64,000 bases of DNA, from assembly GCA_965230345.1 (NCBI GenBank), contig CBDDKR010000002.1, positions 744,001 to 808,000 on the forward strand. The letters are read 5' to 3'. The notes below the pieces were generated by a model that was given only the letters and a program-made list of their open reading frames with translations, did not search any database and had not been told where the DNA came from. This document shows, one piece after another, positions 43,463 to 52,000 of the stretch. The first letter of the stretch is position 1. Each line of letters opens with the position of its first letter. A program made the position numbers and the translations under genes. This stretch comes from JADKBO01 sp965230345. GTDB taxonomy: Bacteria; Bacteroidota; Bacteroidia; Chitinophagales; Saprospiraceae.

Positions 43463-44884
43463 ATGTCACTTTCTAAAGAATTAAAAGAAGACACGTTGTT
43501 CGGACACCCTAAAGGGTTGTACGTCCTGTTTTTTGTCGAAATGTGGGAACGTTTTTCTTACTATGGGATGCGCGCTTTGCTTACATTATTCCTAGCCGCT
43601 CCAATACTTTTAAATGATCCTCAATCAGGATACGGGTGGTCTAACGCCGAAACACTGTCCTTTTATGGTACATACACCATGTTTGTTTATTTGACTTCCA
43701 TTCCTGGGGGTTGGATAGCGGATCGATTCATTGGACAGAAAAAAGCCGTTATGCTTGGAGGGCTTCTCTTGTGTGCTGGTCATGGAATTCTTGCCATAGA
43801 TGCGCAATGGGCTTTCTTTACAGGTTTGATTTTAATTGTTGCAGGAGTAGGTTTTCTTAAGCCCAATATATCTACGATGGTAGGTGGGTTGTATGATCAA
43901 GGCGATGATAGGAGGGACCGTGGTTTTTATATCTTTTACATTGGTATCAATTTAGGAGCCTTCTTTGGGTCATTGGCTGTTGCAGCTGTTGCAGCAAATT
44001 ATGGTTGGCATTATGGGTTCGGTCTTGCAGGAATAGGTATGGCCTTAGGACAAGTTATATACATGTATGGCTTAAAATATTTGGAAGGAGTAGGTGAGTT
44101 TATAGGCAAACAAGACTCTCCAGATAAAGAATTGATGAAAAAACCTCTAACACAAGTAGAAATAGATAGGATGTTAGTATTGTTACTTTCATTCCTTATT
44201 ATTATCGTTTTCTGGGGTGCTTTTGAACAAGCAGGTGGACTTATGAGTCTTTATACAGAGCAAAAAACAGATCGATTACTTTCATTTTCTATACCCCTTA
44301 TTGGTAATGAAATACCTGCTGCGATGTTTCAGTCTATTAATGCCTTTTTCATAATAACACTGGGAACAGCCGTTGGTGCTTTTTGGTACAAATGGGGAAA
44401 GAAAGGAAAAGAAGCTTCGTCCTTATTTAAAATGGCTATCGGTGTTATCATCATGGGGTTTGGGTTTTTGTTTATGAGTAAGGCTTCAACAGAAGTTGTC
44501 ATGGAAGGCGATCAAATCATTGAAAAATCTGCTATGATTTGGTTAGTATTAGCATATTTATTCCATACAATAGGAGAACTATGTGCTTCTCCAGTAGCGC
44601 TTTCATTTATTACCAAACTAGCGCCACTTAAGTATGCATCCTTTATGATGGGTGCCTATTTTGCCGCTACCGGACTTGGAAACAAACTTGCTGGATATGT
44701 TGGTCAAATGTCTGAAAATGCTGGTGAATTCCAAATTTTTACTGGAATTGCAATATTCTGCACGTTGTTTGGTATTCTAATTTTGGCAATCCTCAAACCT
44801 CTCAAGAGACTTACTCATGGAGCAGAAGATAGTGAAGGGTCTAAGTTTGAAGAAGCTGAAGGATTTGAAGTAGCAGACAATTAA
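43463..44884 (+). CDS. POT-family proton-coupled oligopeptide transporter
   Basis: The 473-aa inner-membrane protein has the POT signature FFVEMWERFSYYGMRALL (ExxER on helix 1), GGWIADRFIGQKKAVMLGG (MFS loop 2-3) and FYIFYIGINLGAFFGSL. FWGAFEQAGG is the substrate-site FW/E segment on helix 7. POT members import di- and tripeptides with protons. About twelve membrane helices are present. A paralogue follows 66 bp downstream on the same strand. Confidence 0.93.
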   Translation: MSLSKELKEDTLFGHPKGLYVLFFVEMWERFSYYGMRALLTLFLAAPILLNDPQSGYGWSNAETLSFYGTYTMFVYLTSIPGGWIADRFIGQKKAVMLGGLLLCAGHGILAIDAQWAFFTGLILIVAGVGFLKPNISTMVGGLYDQGDDRRDRGFYIFYIGINLGAFFGSLAVAAVAANYGWHYGFGLAGIGMALGQVIYMYGLKYLEGVGEFIGKQDSPDKELMKKPLTQVEIDRMLVLLLSFLIIIVFWGAFEQAGGLMSLYTEQKTDRLLSFSIPLIGNEIPAAMFQSINAFFIITLGTAVGAFWYKWGKKGKEASSLFKMAIGVIIMGFGFLFMSKASTEVVMEGDQIIEKSAMIWLVLAYLFHTIGELCASPVALSFITKLAPLKYASFMMGAYFAATGLGNKLAGYVGQMSENAGEFQIFTGIAIFCTLFGILILAILKPLKRLTHGAEDSEGSKFEEAEGFEVADN

Positions 44885-44950
44885 TATAATATTACGCGAC
44901 ACCTATAATGTATGGTAAGTGTTTTTCTTAAAATCAACAATTAAATAAAT

Positions 44951-46711
44951 ATGGATTCAAGATCTAAGGAATTAGATGCGATGTTTGAAAATAAAGTGTT
45001 AGGGCATCCGTCCGGGCTTTTTGTTCTATTTTTCACAGAGATGTGGGAACGTTTTTCTTACTATGGAATGCGCGCAATTTTAGTGATTTTTTTAACAGGA
45101 GCATTAACTGGAAGCAATCCAGGGTGGGGATGGGACACACCTGCAGCGCTTTCTTTATTGGGAACTTATGCCTTATTTGTGTATTTAACACCACTTCTTG
45201 GAGGATGGTTGGCCGACAATAAGATAGGTTACAAGATGGCCGTAGTCATTGGAGCTTTATTGATGACACTCGGGCATGCATCCATGGCTGTTGAAACTCC
45301 GACTTTTTTATACATTGGTATATTCTTTCTTATTATAGGAAATGGCTTTTTTAAACCCAATATGACTTCCATTATATCCAAAATGTATGAGGGAAGAGAC
45401 GATAAAAAAGATGGAGCCTATAACATTTTTTATATGGGGGTAAATTCAGGTGCCTTTATTGGAATTATGCTTTGTGGATGGGTAGGAGAAAAAGTTGGCT
45501 GGAGTTATGGATTTGGTCTTGCTGGTATATTTATGTTGCTTGGAATGCTACAGTTCTATTTTGCTCAACCTTTATTTGGAACTCTAGGAGATAAACCCCA
45601 ACAAAAAACTAAAGAAGAAAAAGCCAGTGAACTAAAGGAAGGTGAAAAATTAAACCCCTTCACATCTCTTGATTATTTACTAATTGGTGTTTTTACCGTT
45701 TCTGCATTAATCTTTATAATCAATGACCCTTTAAGCAAAATTGGAAACATTCAGACTTTGAACTTCACTATTGCTGGTATGGGAGATTCATTATTCTTTG
45801 CATTACTAGCCGCGATCAGTTTTATCCTTATTCTTATAATAAGAATTCCTAGATATACAAGAATCGTGAGAGATAGAATGATTGCATTTACTATATTTTG
45901 TTTGTTTACCGTATTCTTTTGGGCAGCCTTTGAACAAGCAGCAGGTTCTCTTCCATTATACACTAGAGATTTTACCAATAGGTTATTAGAAGGTTCTGCT
46001 GCCAATATCTTCAAAATTATCGATTTACTTGTAACGATAGTTCCTATTGGAATTATTACCTATGTTTTAGTAAGTCTTTTTAGAAAAACATATACAAAAA
46101 TTGGATTGTCAAATATTATACTGGGTATAAGCTTTGCAATTGTTTGGTTTATTGTAATATACAAACTATACTACGAGTTTCAATCATCTACAACCGAAGT
46201 AACTGTAACATGGTTTGCTATTTTAAATTCACTATTCATAATAATCTTCGCACCATTGTTTACCAAATGGTGGGATTCTAAATACAATCCTCCAGCGTCG
46301 GTGAAGTACTTTCTTGGCTTGGCTTTGTTAGGATTAGGTTTTGCATTTCTAGCTTTCGGTGCAAGAAATGTACCCGCAGGAGCAGAAAGTGCAAGCTTAA
46401 GCATGGCCTGGTTGGTATTAGCTTATTTATTCCATACCTTAGGTGAGCTTTGTTTATCTCCAATGGGGCTATCATATCTTAGTAAGTTAATTCCTACTAG
46501 AATGATCGCATTTATGTTTGGTGTATACTATCTTGCTATCGCAATTGGAAATAAATTAGCACATTACATTGGAGGAGATATTGAAAACATTACTAAGGAA
46601 TATAGTTTATCTACCTTCTTCTTAATATTTACAATTGTACCACTTGCAATGGGTATCGTATCTCTGTTATTACACCCACTACTTAAGAAACTAATGCACG
46701 GAATAAAATAA
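44951..46711 (+). CDS. POT-family oligopeptide transporter, longer paralogue
   Basis: The 586-aa paralogue of the preceding gene shares FFTEMWERFSYYGMRAIL, GGWLADNKIGYKMAVVIGA, YNIFYMGVNSGAFIG and FWAAFEQAAGSLPLYT. It is about 110 residues longer, with extra charged and membrane segments in the central region (about residues 215-300) and before the last helices, as is common in Bacteroidota POT proteins. The conserved ExxER suggests proton-coupled transport. The tandem arrangement points to an old duplication with different substrate ranges. A clear terminator follows. Confidence 0.93.
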   Translation: MDSRSKELDAMFENKVLGHPSGLFVLFFTEMWERFSYYGMRAILVIFLTGALTGSNPGWGWDTPAALSLLGTYALFVYLTPLLGGWLADNKIGYKMAVVIGALLMTLGHASMAVETPTFLYIGIFFLIIGNGFFKPNMTSIISKMYEGRDDKKDGAYNIFYMGVNSGAFIGIMLCGWVGEKVGWSYGFGLAGIFMLLGMLQFYFAQPLFGTLGDKPQQKTKEEKASELKEGEKLNPFTSLDYLLIGVFTVSALIFIINDPLSKIGNIQTLNFTIAGMGDSLFFALLAAISFILILIIRIPRYTRIVRDRMIAFTIFCLFTVFFWAAFEQAAGSLPLYTRDFTNRLLEGSAANIFKIIDLLVTIVPIGIITYVLVSLFRKTYTKIGLSNIILGISFAIVWFIVIYKLYYEFQSSTTEVTVTWFAILNSLFIIIFAPLFTKWWDSKYNPPASVKYFLGLALLGLGFAFLAFGARNVPAGAESASLSMAWLVLAYLFHTLGELCLSPMGLSYLSKLIPTRMIAFMFGVYYLAIAIGNKLAHYIGGDIENITKEYSLSTFFLIFTIVPLAMGIVSLLLHPLLKKLMHGIK

Positions 46712-46733
46712 ATATCAATACCCTAAATGGATT

Positions 46734-46765
46734 AAAGGTTGTCATTCATATGGCAACCTTTTTTA
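46734..46765 (+). terminator. Intrinsic terminator of the POT gene pair
   Basis: The arms AAAGGTTGTCAT and ATGGCAACCTTT pair at 12 positions (one U.G) around TCAT. They run into TTTTTATTG, 22 bp after the stop. Confidence 0.8.
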
Positions 46766-46955
46766 TTGTAAAACAACCTCCAATCAAAGGCGTAATCCTT
46801 CATAATTCCTTAATTAATTATTATTTAAAGACACCATACGAACTTAATTTCTCCTTTTCATTTCTTTAAAAATTTCAAAAGAATAGACCTGCTTTAGAGT
46901 TCTTGATTAGCATTAGATTTTCAACATTTAAAATTACATAATGAAGGAATAAAGC

Positions 46956-46963
46956 TACATTTG
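46956..46963 (+). promoter_or_regulatory. Candidate -7 box for tgt (TACATTTG)
   Basis: TACATTTGC matches the Bacteroidota -7 consensus and is 18 bp from the tgt ATG, implying a very short leader. No good -33 element is seen. Confidence 0.4.
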
Positions 46964-46980
46964 CCCAATAAAACTAGTTT

Positions 46981-48111
46981 ATGAAGTTTGCAATTGTACA
47001 TTCGGACCCCAAATCAAAGGCAAGAACAGGGACTATTGAAACAGCTCATGGTTCTATACAAACGCCAATATTTATGCCCGTTGGTACTCAGGGTACGGTA
47101 AAAACACTTCATCAAAAAGAGCTTAATGATGTAGTAAAAGCTGAGATAATTTTAGGGAATACATATCATCTATATCTTAGACCTAAAACGAATATTCTTA
47201 AACAAGCTGGTGGTCTTCATAAATTTATAAACTGGGACAAGCCCATTTTAACCGATAGTGGTGGATACCAAGTCTACTCTTTAAGTGGAATGCGGAAGAT
47301 CAAGGAAGAAGGTGTTAAGTTTCAAAGTCATATTGATGGATCTTATCATTTCTTTACTCCAGAATACGCCATTGATGTTCAAAAGGAAATAGGCGCAGAT
47401 ATAATTATGGCCTTTGACGAATGCACTCCATATCCTTGTGATTATAAATATGCAAAAAGGTCTATGCATATGACACATAGGTGGTTAAAAAGATGTATCG
47501 AACGATTTAAAAATACAGATCCATTGTATGGATATGAGCAAACCTTTTCACCAATTGTGCAAGGTTCTACATATAAAGACCTCAGAGAACAATCTGCAAC
47601 TTTTATTGCCGAACAAGACATGGAAATGAATGCCATAGGGGGACTTTCTGTTGGAGAGCCGCATGAAGATATGTACGGCATGACAGAAGTTGTAACCAAC
47701 ATTCTTCCCTGGGACAAGCCCAGATATTTAATGGGTGTTGGGCTACCAGAAAACATTTTGGAAAGTATTGCTTTGGGGATTGATATGTTCGATTGTGTAT
47801 TGCCTTCGAGAAATGCAAGACATGGAATTCTCTATACTTGGGATGGAGTCATCAACATTAAAAATCTAAAGTGGGCGGATGATTTCTCCCCAATTGATGC
47901 AAATAGCTTATCTCCGACAAGCCAACAACATACAAAAGCTTATTTAAGACATTTAATGAAGGTAGGTGAAGTCTTGGGCATGCAAATTGCCACATTACAC
48001 AACCTTACATTTTACATAGAGTTGGTCAAGAAGGCCAGAGAAAAAATTGAAGAGGGAACTTTTGCTTCTTGGAAAGATCAGGTCTTACCAAAGCTCAAAC
48101 AACGACTTTGA
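46981..48111 (+). CDS. tgt: Queuine/preQ1 tRNA-guanine transglycosylase
   Basis: Tgt exchanges guanine 34 for preQ1 in GUN-anticodon tRNAs. The 376-aa TIM-barrel protein has TPIFMPVGTQGTVKTLHQ, LTDSGGYQVYSLSGMRK (the nucleophile or base Asp of DSGG), MAFDECTPYP and GGLSVGEPHEDMY. CVLPSRNARHG follows. The usual C-terminal zinc site CxCxxC...H is not present: the region after KWADDFSPIDANSLSP contains no Cys. The rest of the fold is complete, so the enzyme is probably active. Confidence 0.96.
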   Translation: MKFAIVHSDPKSKARTGTIETAHGSIQTPIFMPVGTQGTVKTLHQKELNDVVKAEIILGNTYHLYLRPKTNILKQAGGLHKFINWDKPILTDSGGYQVYSLSGMRKIKEEGVKFQSHIDGSYHFFTPEYAIDVQKEIGADIIMAFDECTPYPCDYKYAKRSMHMTHRWLKRCIERFKNTDPLYGYEQTFSPIVQGSTYKDLREQSATFIAEQDMEMNAIGGLSVGEPHEDMYGMTEVVTNILPWDKPRYLMGVGLPENILESIALGIDMFDCVLPSRNARHGILYTWDGVINIKNLKWADDFSPIDANSLSPTSQQHTKAYLRHLMKVGEVLGMQIATLHNLTFYIELVKKAREKIEEGTFASWKDQVLPKLKQRL

Positions 48112-48119
48112 TTTTCAAA

Positions 48120-48755
48120 CTAAACTTTTAATACATTATTTTCGACTATTGCATAAGCCTGCTCTCCTCTCCTTGGTGAAATAGTTTTCATTCCTGTAAA
48201 AGCTCCAAAAGCTGGTAGAATTAAAGTGCTTCTTTTACGGTAAAAACAAGGCACTCTGAAAAAGTCCTTTGGTCCAATTTGAAGTTTTACAGCTGGATGT
48301 ATATGTCCCGCAAGGTTTACCATACTATCCTCTTTGATACCTTTTTCATAATGAGTAAAAACAACATTGTCCATTTCTATTTCCTCTTGACAGATTATTC
48401 CTGTTTTTTCAAATTCAATCTCTGGAATAATGTCATGATTACCTATAGCCAAATACACTTTTTTATCAGAATAAGATTTCATGAATTCAACAAATAAATC
48501 CCATTCCATATTCAATTCAGAATGAAACAAATCTCCTAAAAAAACAATAGTATCTGGATTGAATTTTTCGATTACAACATTTAATCTTTCAAAATTTTCA
48601 GCAATTGGATTTGTAGGTATATCTATCCCAGACTTTCTGAAATGCATAACTTTACCCAAATGAACATCTGAAATCACTAAAACACTTTTTTCTTTCCAGT
48701 AAAGAACCTTTTCAAAACCTAAAATAAACGTATTTCCAAAATAATCAATCTGCAT
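48120..48755 (-). CDS. pdeM: Ligase-associated DNA damage response phosphodiesterase PdeM
   Basis: The 211-aa calcineurin-like metallophosphoesterase has all metal motifs: ISDVHLGK (DxH), FLGDLFHSE (GDxxH), GNHD, and GHIHPA (GHxH-type). HFRKSGI after the first motif is typical of PdeM, the endonuclease/phosphodiesterase of the ligase-associated repair group. Its usual partner helicase is at 40688-43132. It is convergent with tgt, with only 8 bp between the stops. Confidence 0.9.
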   Translation of the reverse strand: MQIDYFGNTFILGFEKVLYWKEKSVLVISDVHLGKVMHFRKSGIDIPTNPIAENFERLNVVIEKFNPDTIVFLGDLFHSELNMEWDLFVEFMKSYSDKKVYLAIGNHDIIPEIEFEKTGIICQEEIEMDNVVFTHYEKGIKEDSMVNLAGHIHPAVKLQIGPKDFFRVPCFYRKRSTLILPAFGAFTGMKTISPRRGEQAYAIVENNVLKV

Positions 48756-48970
48756 CTCTCAAACAGGTTACTTAACCTTATTGTACAAAAATTCATTGTA
48801 GACTAAAAATACAGTTATTCTCGTTTATAGACTGAAAAACGCTGTTTCACATTATCAACCTGTTTTGTTTAGGCGCTGTTTTGGATTAGTATAAATCAAA
48901 AAATCATTCTTAAATCACTTTAAAAAGAATTTCGCTGTCGGGTTCTTGATATTTGAATGCTTAAATCCGT

Positions 48971-49001
48971 TTTCAGACAACCATTTTTATTATTAATTTT
49001 G
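48971..49001 (+). promoter_or_regulatory. Candidate promoter of the porU2-like gene
   Basis: TTTC at 48971-48974 and TAATTTTG at 48994-49001 are separated by exactly 19 bp, matching the Bacteroidota TTTG-N19-TAnnTTTG layout with one mismatch. Transcription would begin near 49008, inside the upstream extension of the open frame. This supports translation from 49035 or 49038. Confidence 0.6.
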
Positions 49002-49034
49002 TATTCTGTATATCGTAAGTTATTAAATGTCAAT

Positions 49035-52000
49035 ATGATGAAATTTCGACTTGTTTTATTATTGATCCTAGTGTATGGCTCTTCTAATGCTCAGCATATT
49101 GATCTTAAGAATAATGTCTTCGGTAACGAATGGATTGACTACAGTAAGGAATATATAAAAATTAAAGTTTCTGAGGATAAACTGTATAAAATCACTTACG
49201 ATAAGCTAATTGATGCTGGACTCCCTTCGAACGTTGACCCCTCAGACATAAGAATCCAAAATATGGGTTTAGACATCCCCTATTTTAGCTCTGGATTTGG
49301 TTCAGTTTCAAGTGACGACTACGTACTTTTCCTAGGCGAAAAAAACAAGGCTCAACTAGATCAATACTTGTATAAAAATCCAGATACCGATCTTTTAAAT
49401 GAAGAGTATAGTATAATCTCAGATACTAATGCTTATTTTTTGAGCTGGGACAACCCCAATAGTTCTAAAATTAATTCTAGACAAATTGATTACAATCAAC
49501 CTCTACCTGAAACACGTGTCTATATTGAAAAACAAAAAAGGGTGTTTTCTGATTTCATTTACAAACCAGTACAGAACACCCAAAATTTACGGTTTTCAAG
49601 TTTTGTTCCTGTTGAAGGTTTTGGTTCTGGGTTAAAAGGGAAACACAGCATTACTTTTGACGTAAATGATCGAATTAACATTGGTCGAAAACCTAGGTTA
49701 TCCTATCATTTTGGTACAAACAGAAACTCTTTTAAGGCTTCCATAAAAGTAAACGGAAATGTCTTTGAATCTTTTGATCAACTTGCTGTTAAAAATTACG
49801 CTGTTAAAAGAGATACTTTTATTGATTACAGTATAATTTCCAATGAGTTAAATATTGAATTGGAGGGACAGTCGCCTACCACAATAAACTTAGCCACCAT
49901 TCACTTTGAATATACCCGTACCGCCGATGCCAACACATCAGATCTTAGTGCGGTATTTACCATCCCTGCTTCAGCAAACGATCAATATTTCAAAATTAAA
50001 AACTATACTGGTGAAGCTCTTGAAGTGCTTAACCTATCCACAAATGAACTCTACAATACAACCATTGTAAATAATAATTTGGTAATTTATGTTCCTTCAT
50101 CTATGGAGGATCAGTCTTTTCTATTAATCAATGATGTAGAAAGCTCTGAATATATAGAGTTAAAATCATTTATGGATTATGGGCAAGAGGATTACGATTA
50201 TATTCTACTGTCAAGCTCTAAACTCAACAATAATCATGGCGGCTCTAATCCTATTGAGGAGTATGCAAATTATAGGCAAAGTTTGGTTGGAGGAAGTTAC
50301 GATCCTCTAATTGTAAATGTAGAAGATCTTTATGATCAATTTGCATTTGGTGTAGATAGGCATTTTTTGGCTATAAGACATTTTAGCTATTATGTTAACC
50401 ACAAATGGGACAACGTAAAAGGGCTATTTATCCTTGGTAAATCAAGACAATACTCTGGATACAGAACCCAAGATCAAATTGAAGATGAAATCAATCAATC
50501 CTTTTTTGTTCCTACATATGGTGTGCCTGGAGCGGACAACCTTTTGGTAGCAGGAGTAGATCAACCTACCTTAATCTTCCCTATCGGAAGACTTGCTGCA
50601 ACGAATAAAGCTGATGTATTCAACTATTTGGATAAGATTAAATCTCATGATTATCAAAAAGACAATCCTCAGAATATTGCAGATAAACTATGGACTAAAA
50701 AAATATTGCACTTGAGTGGTGGAAAAAAGACGGACCAACAACTTATCCGACAATATATTGATAGTATGAAAGTCGTCATTGAAGATTCTAAAATGGGAGC
50801 AGATGTTACAACTTTCTATAAATACTCATCGGATCCCATCACAGTTGCTTTTTCTGAATCTTTAAAACAACTAATTAATGAAGGGCTGAACCTGATTACC
50901 TTTTTTGGTCACTCTGCACCAGGAGTTTTAGATTTTAGTTTAGGAGATGTAAAGGACTATGATAATGCTGGTAAATACCCTTTAATGTTTGCGTTAGGGT
51001 GTTCTGCCGGAAATATTCACCAAGTCTCGGATGAGGGTGTTAGTGAAGAATTTGTAATAACCAAAGAGAAAGGAGGAATTGCATTTTTAGCAAGTTCCTC
51101 AGCAGCGTATGCAGGGCAACAATACAACTATGGTCTTCAACTTTATGATGTTTTAGGTAATAAAAATTATGGCTTACCCATAGGTGCTTCGATAAATGAA
51201 ATCATTGACAATATAAAAAGTGATCGCTCCGAAGGTAATCTCACTTTTATGGAACAACTAACCTTACATGGCGATCCAGCTATAGAACTATACAGCCACA
51301 GTTCTCCTGATTTTACTCCTGATGGATCTACTGCTACCACTATTCCACAAAATGTAAATTCTTATGAATCAACCTTCGAGTTTTGCGTAGATATTGTAAA
51401 TCTTGGTGCATCTACCCTAGATAGTATGAATGTCAACATACAACACCTAAATAGTCAAGACGATATAATTCTTGATTCTATTATTCGGATCGAAACACCT
51501 TTTTACAAAGAAAAGTACTGTTTTGTTCTTCCAATAAATGAAGACATAACCGTAGGAGAAAACAAAATTCAATTTACTACCGACCAAGACAACGAAATAG
51601 ACGAATTACCTAATCCTGATGGTGAATTGAATAATCGACTAGTTGTAAATTCGGATGAAGGATATTCTTTTTATGTCTTGAACAATTCTGCCAAACCAAT
51701 TTATCCCGTTGAATTTGGCATTACTGACAATTCAAGGCCCATTCTTAGAGCATCTACATACAATGCTTTTGATCAAGCAACAGATTATATTATACAAATA
51801 GATACTTCTGGAACATTTGACTCACCAAAGATGGTAGAACAAACTTTGATAAACCAGAGGGCTTCTATTGCATGGGAAACCCCTTTCCAACTTGAGAACA
51901 ATACGGTTTACTATTGGCGAATTAGCCCTGATGATCAAGATACCGTCTGGTCCGAAAGTTCATTTTTGTATGATGCTAATATTGAGTCAGGGTGGAATCA

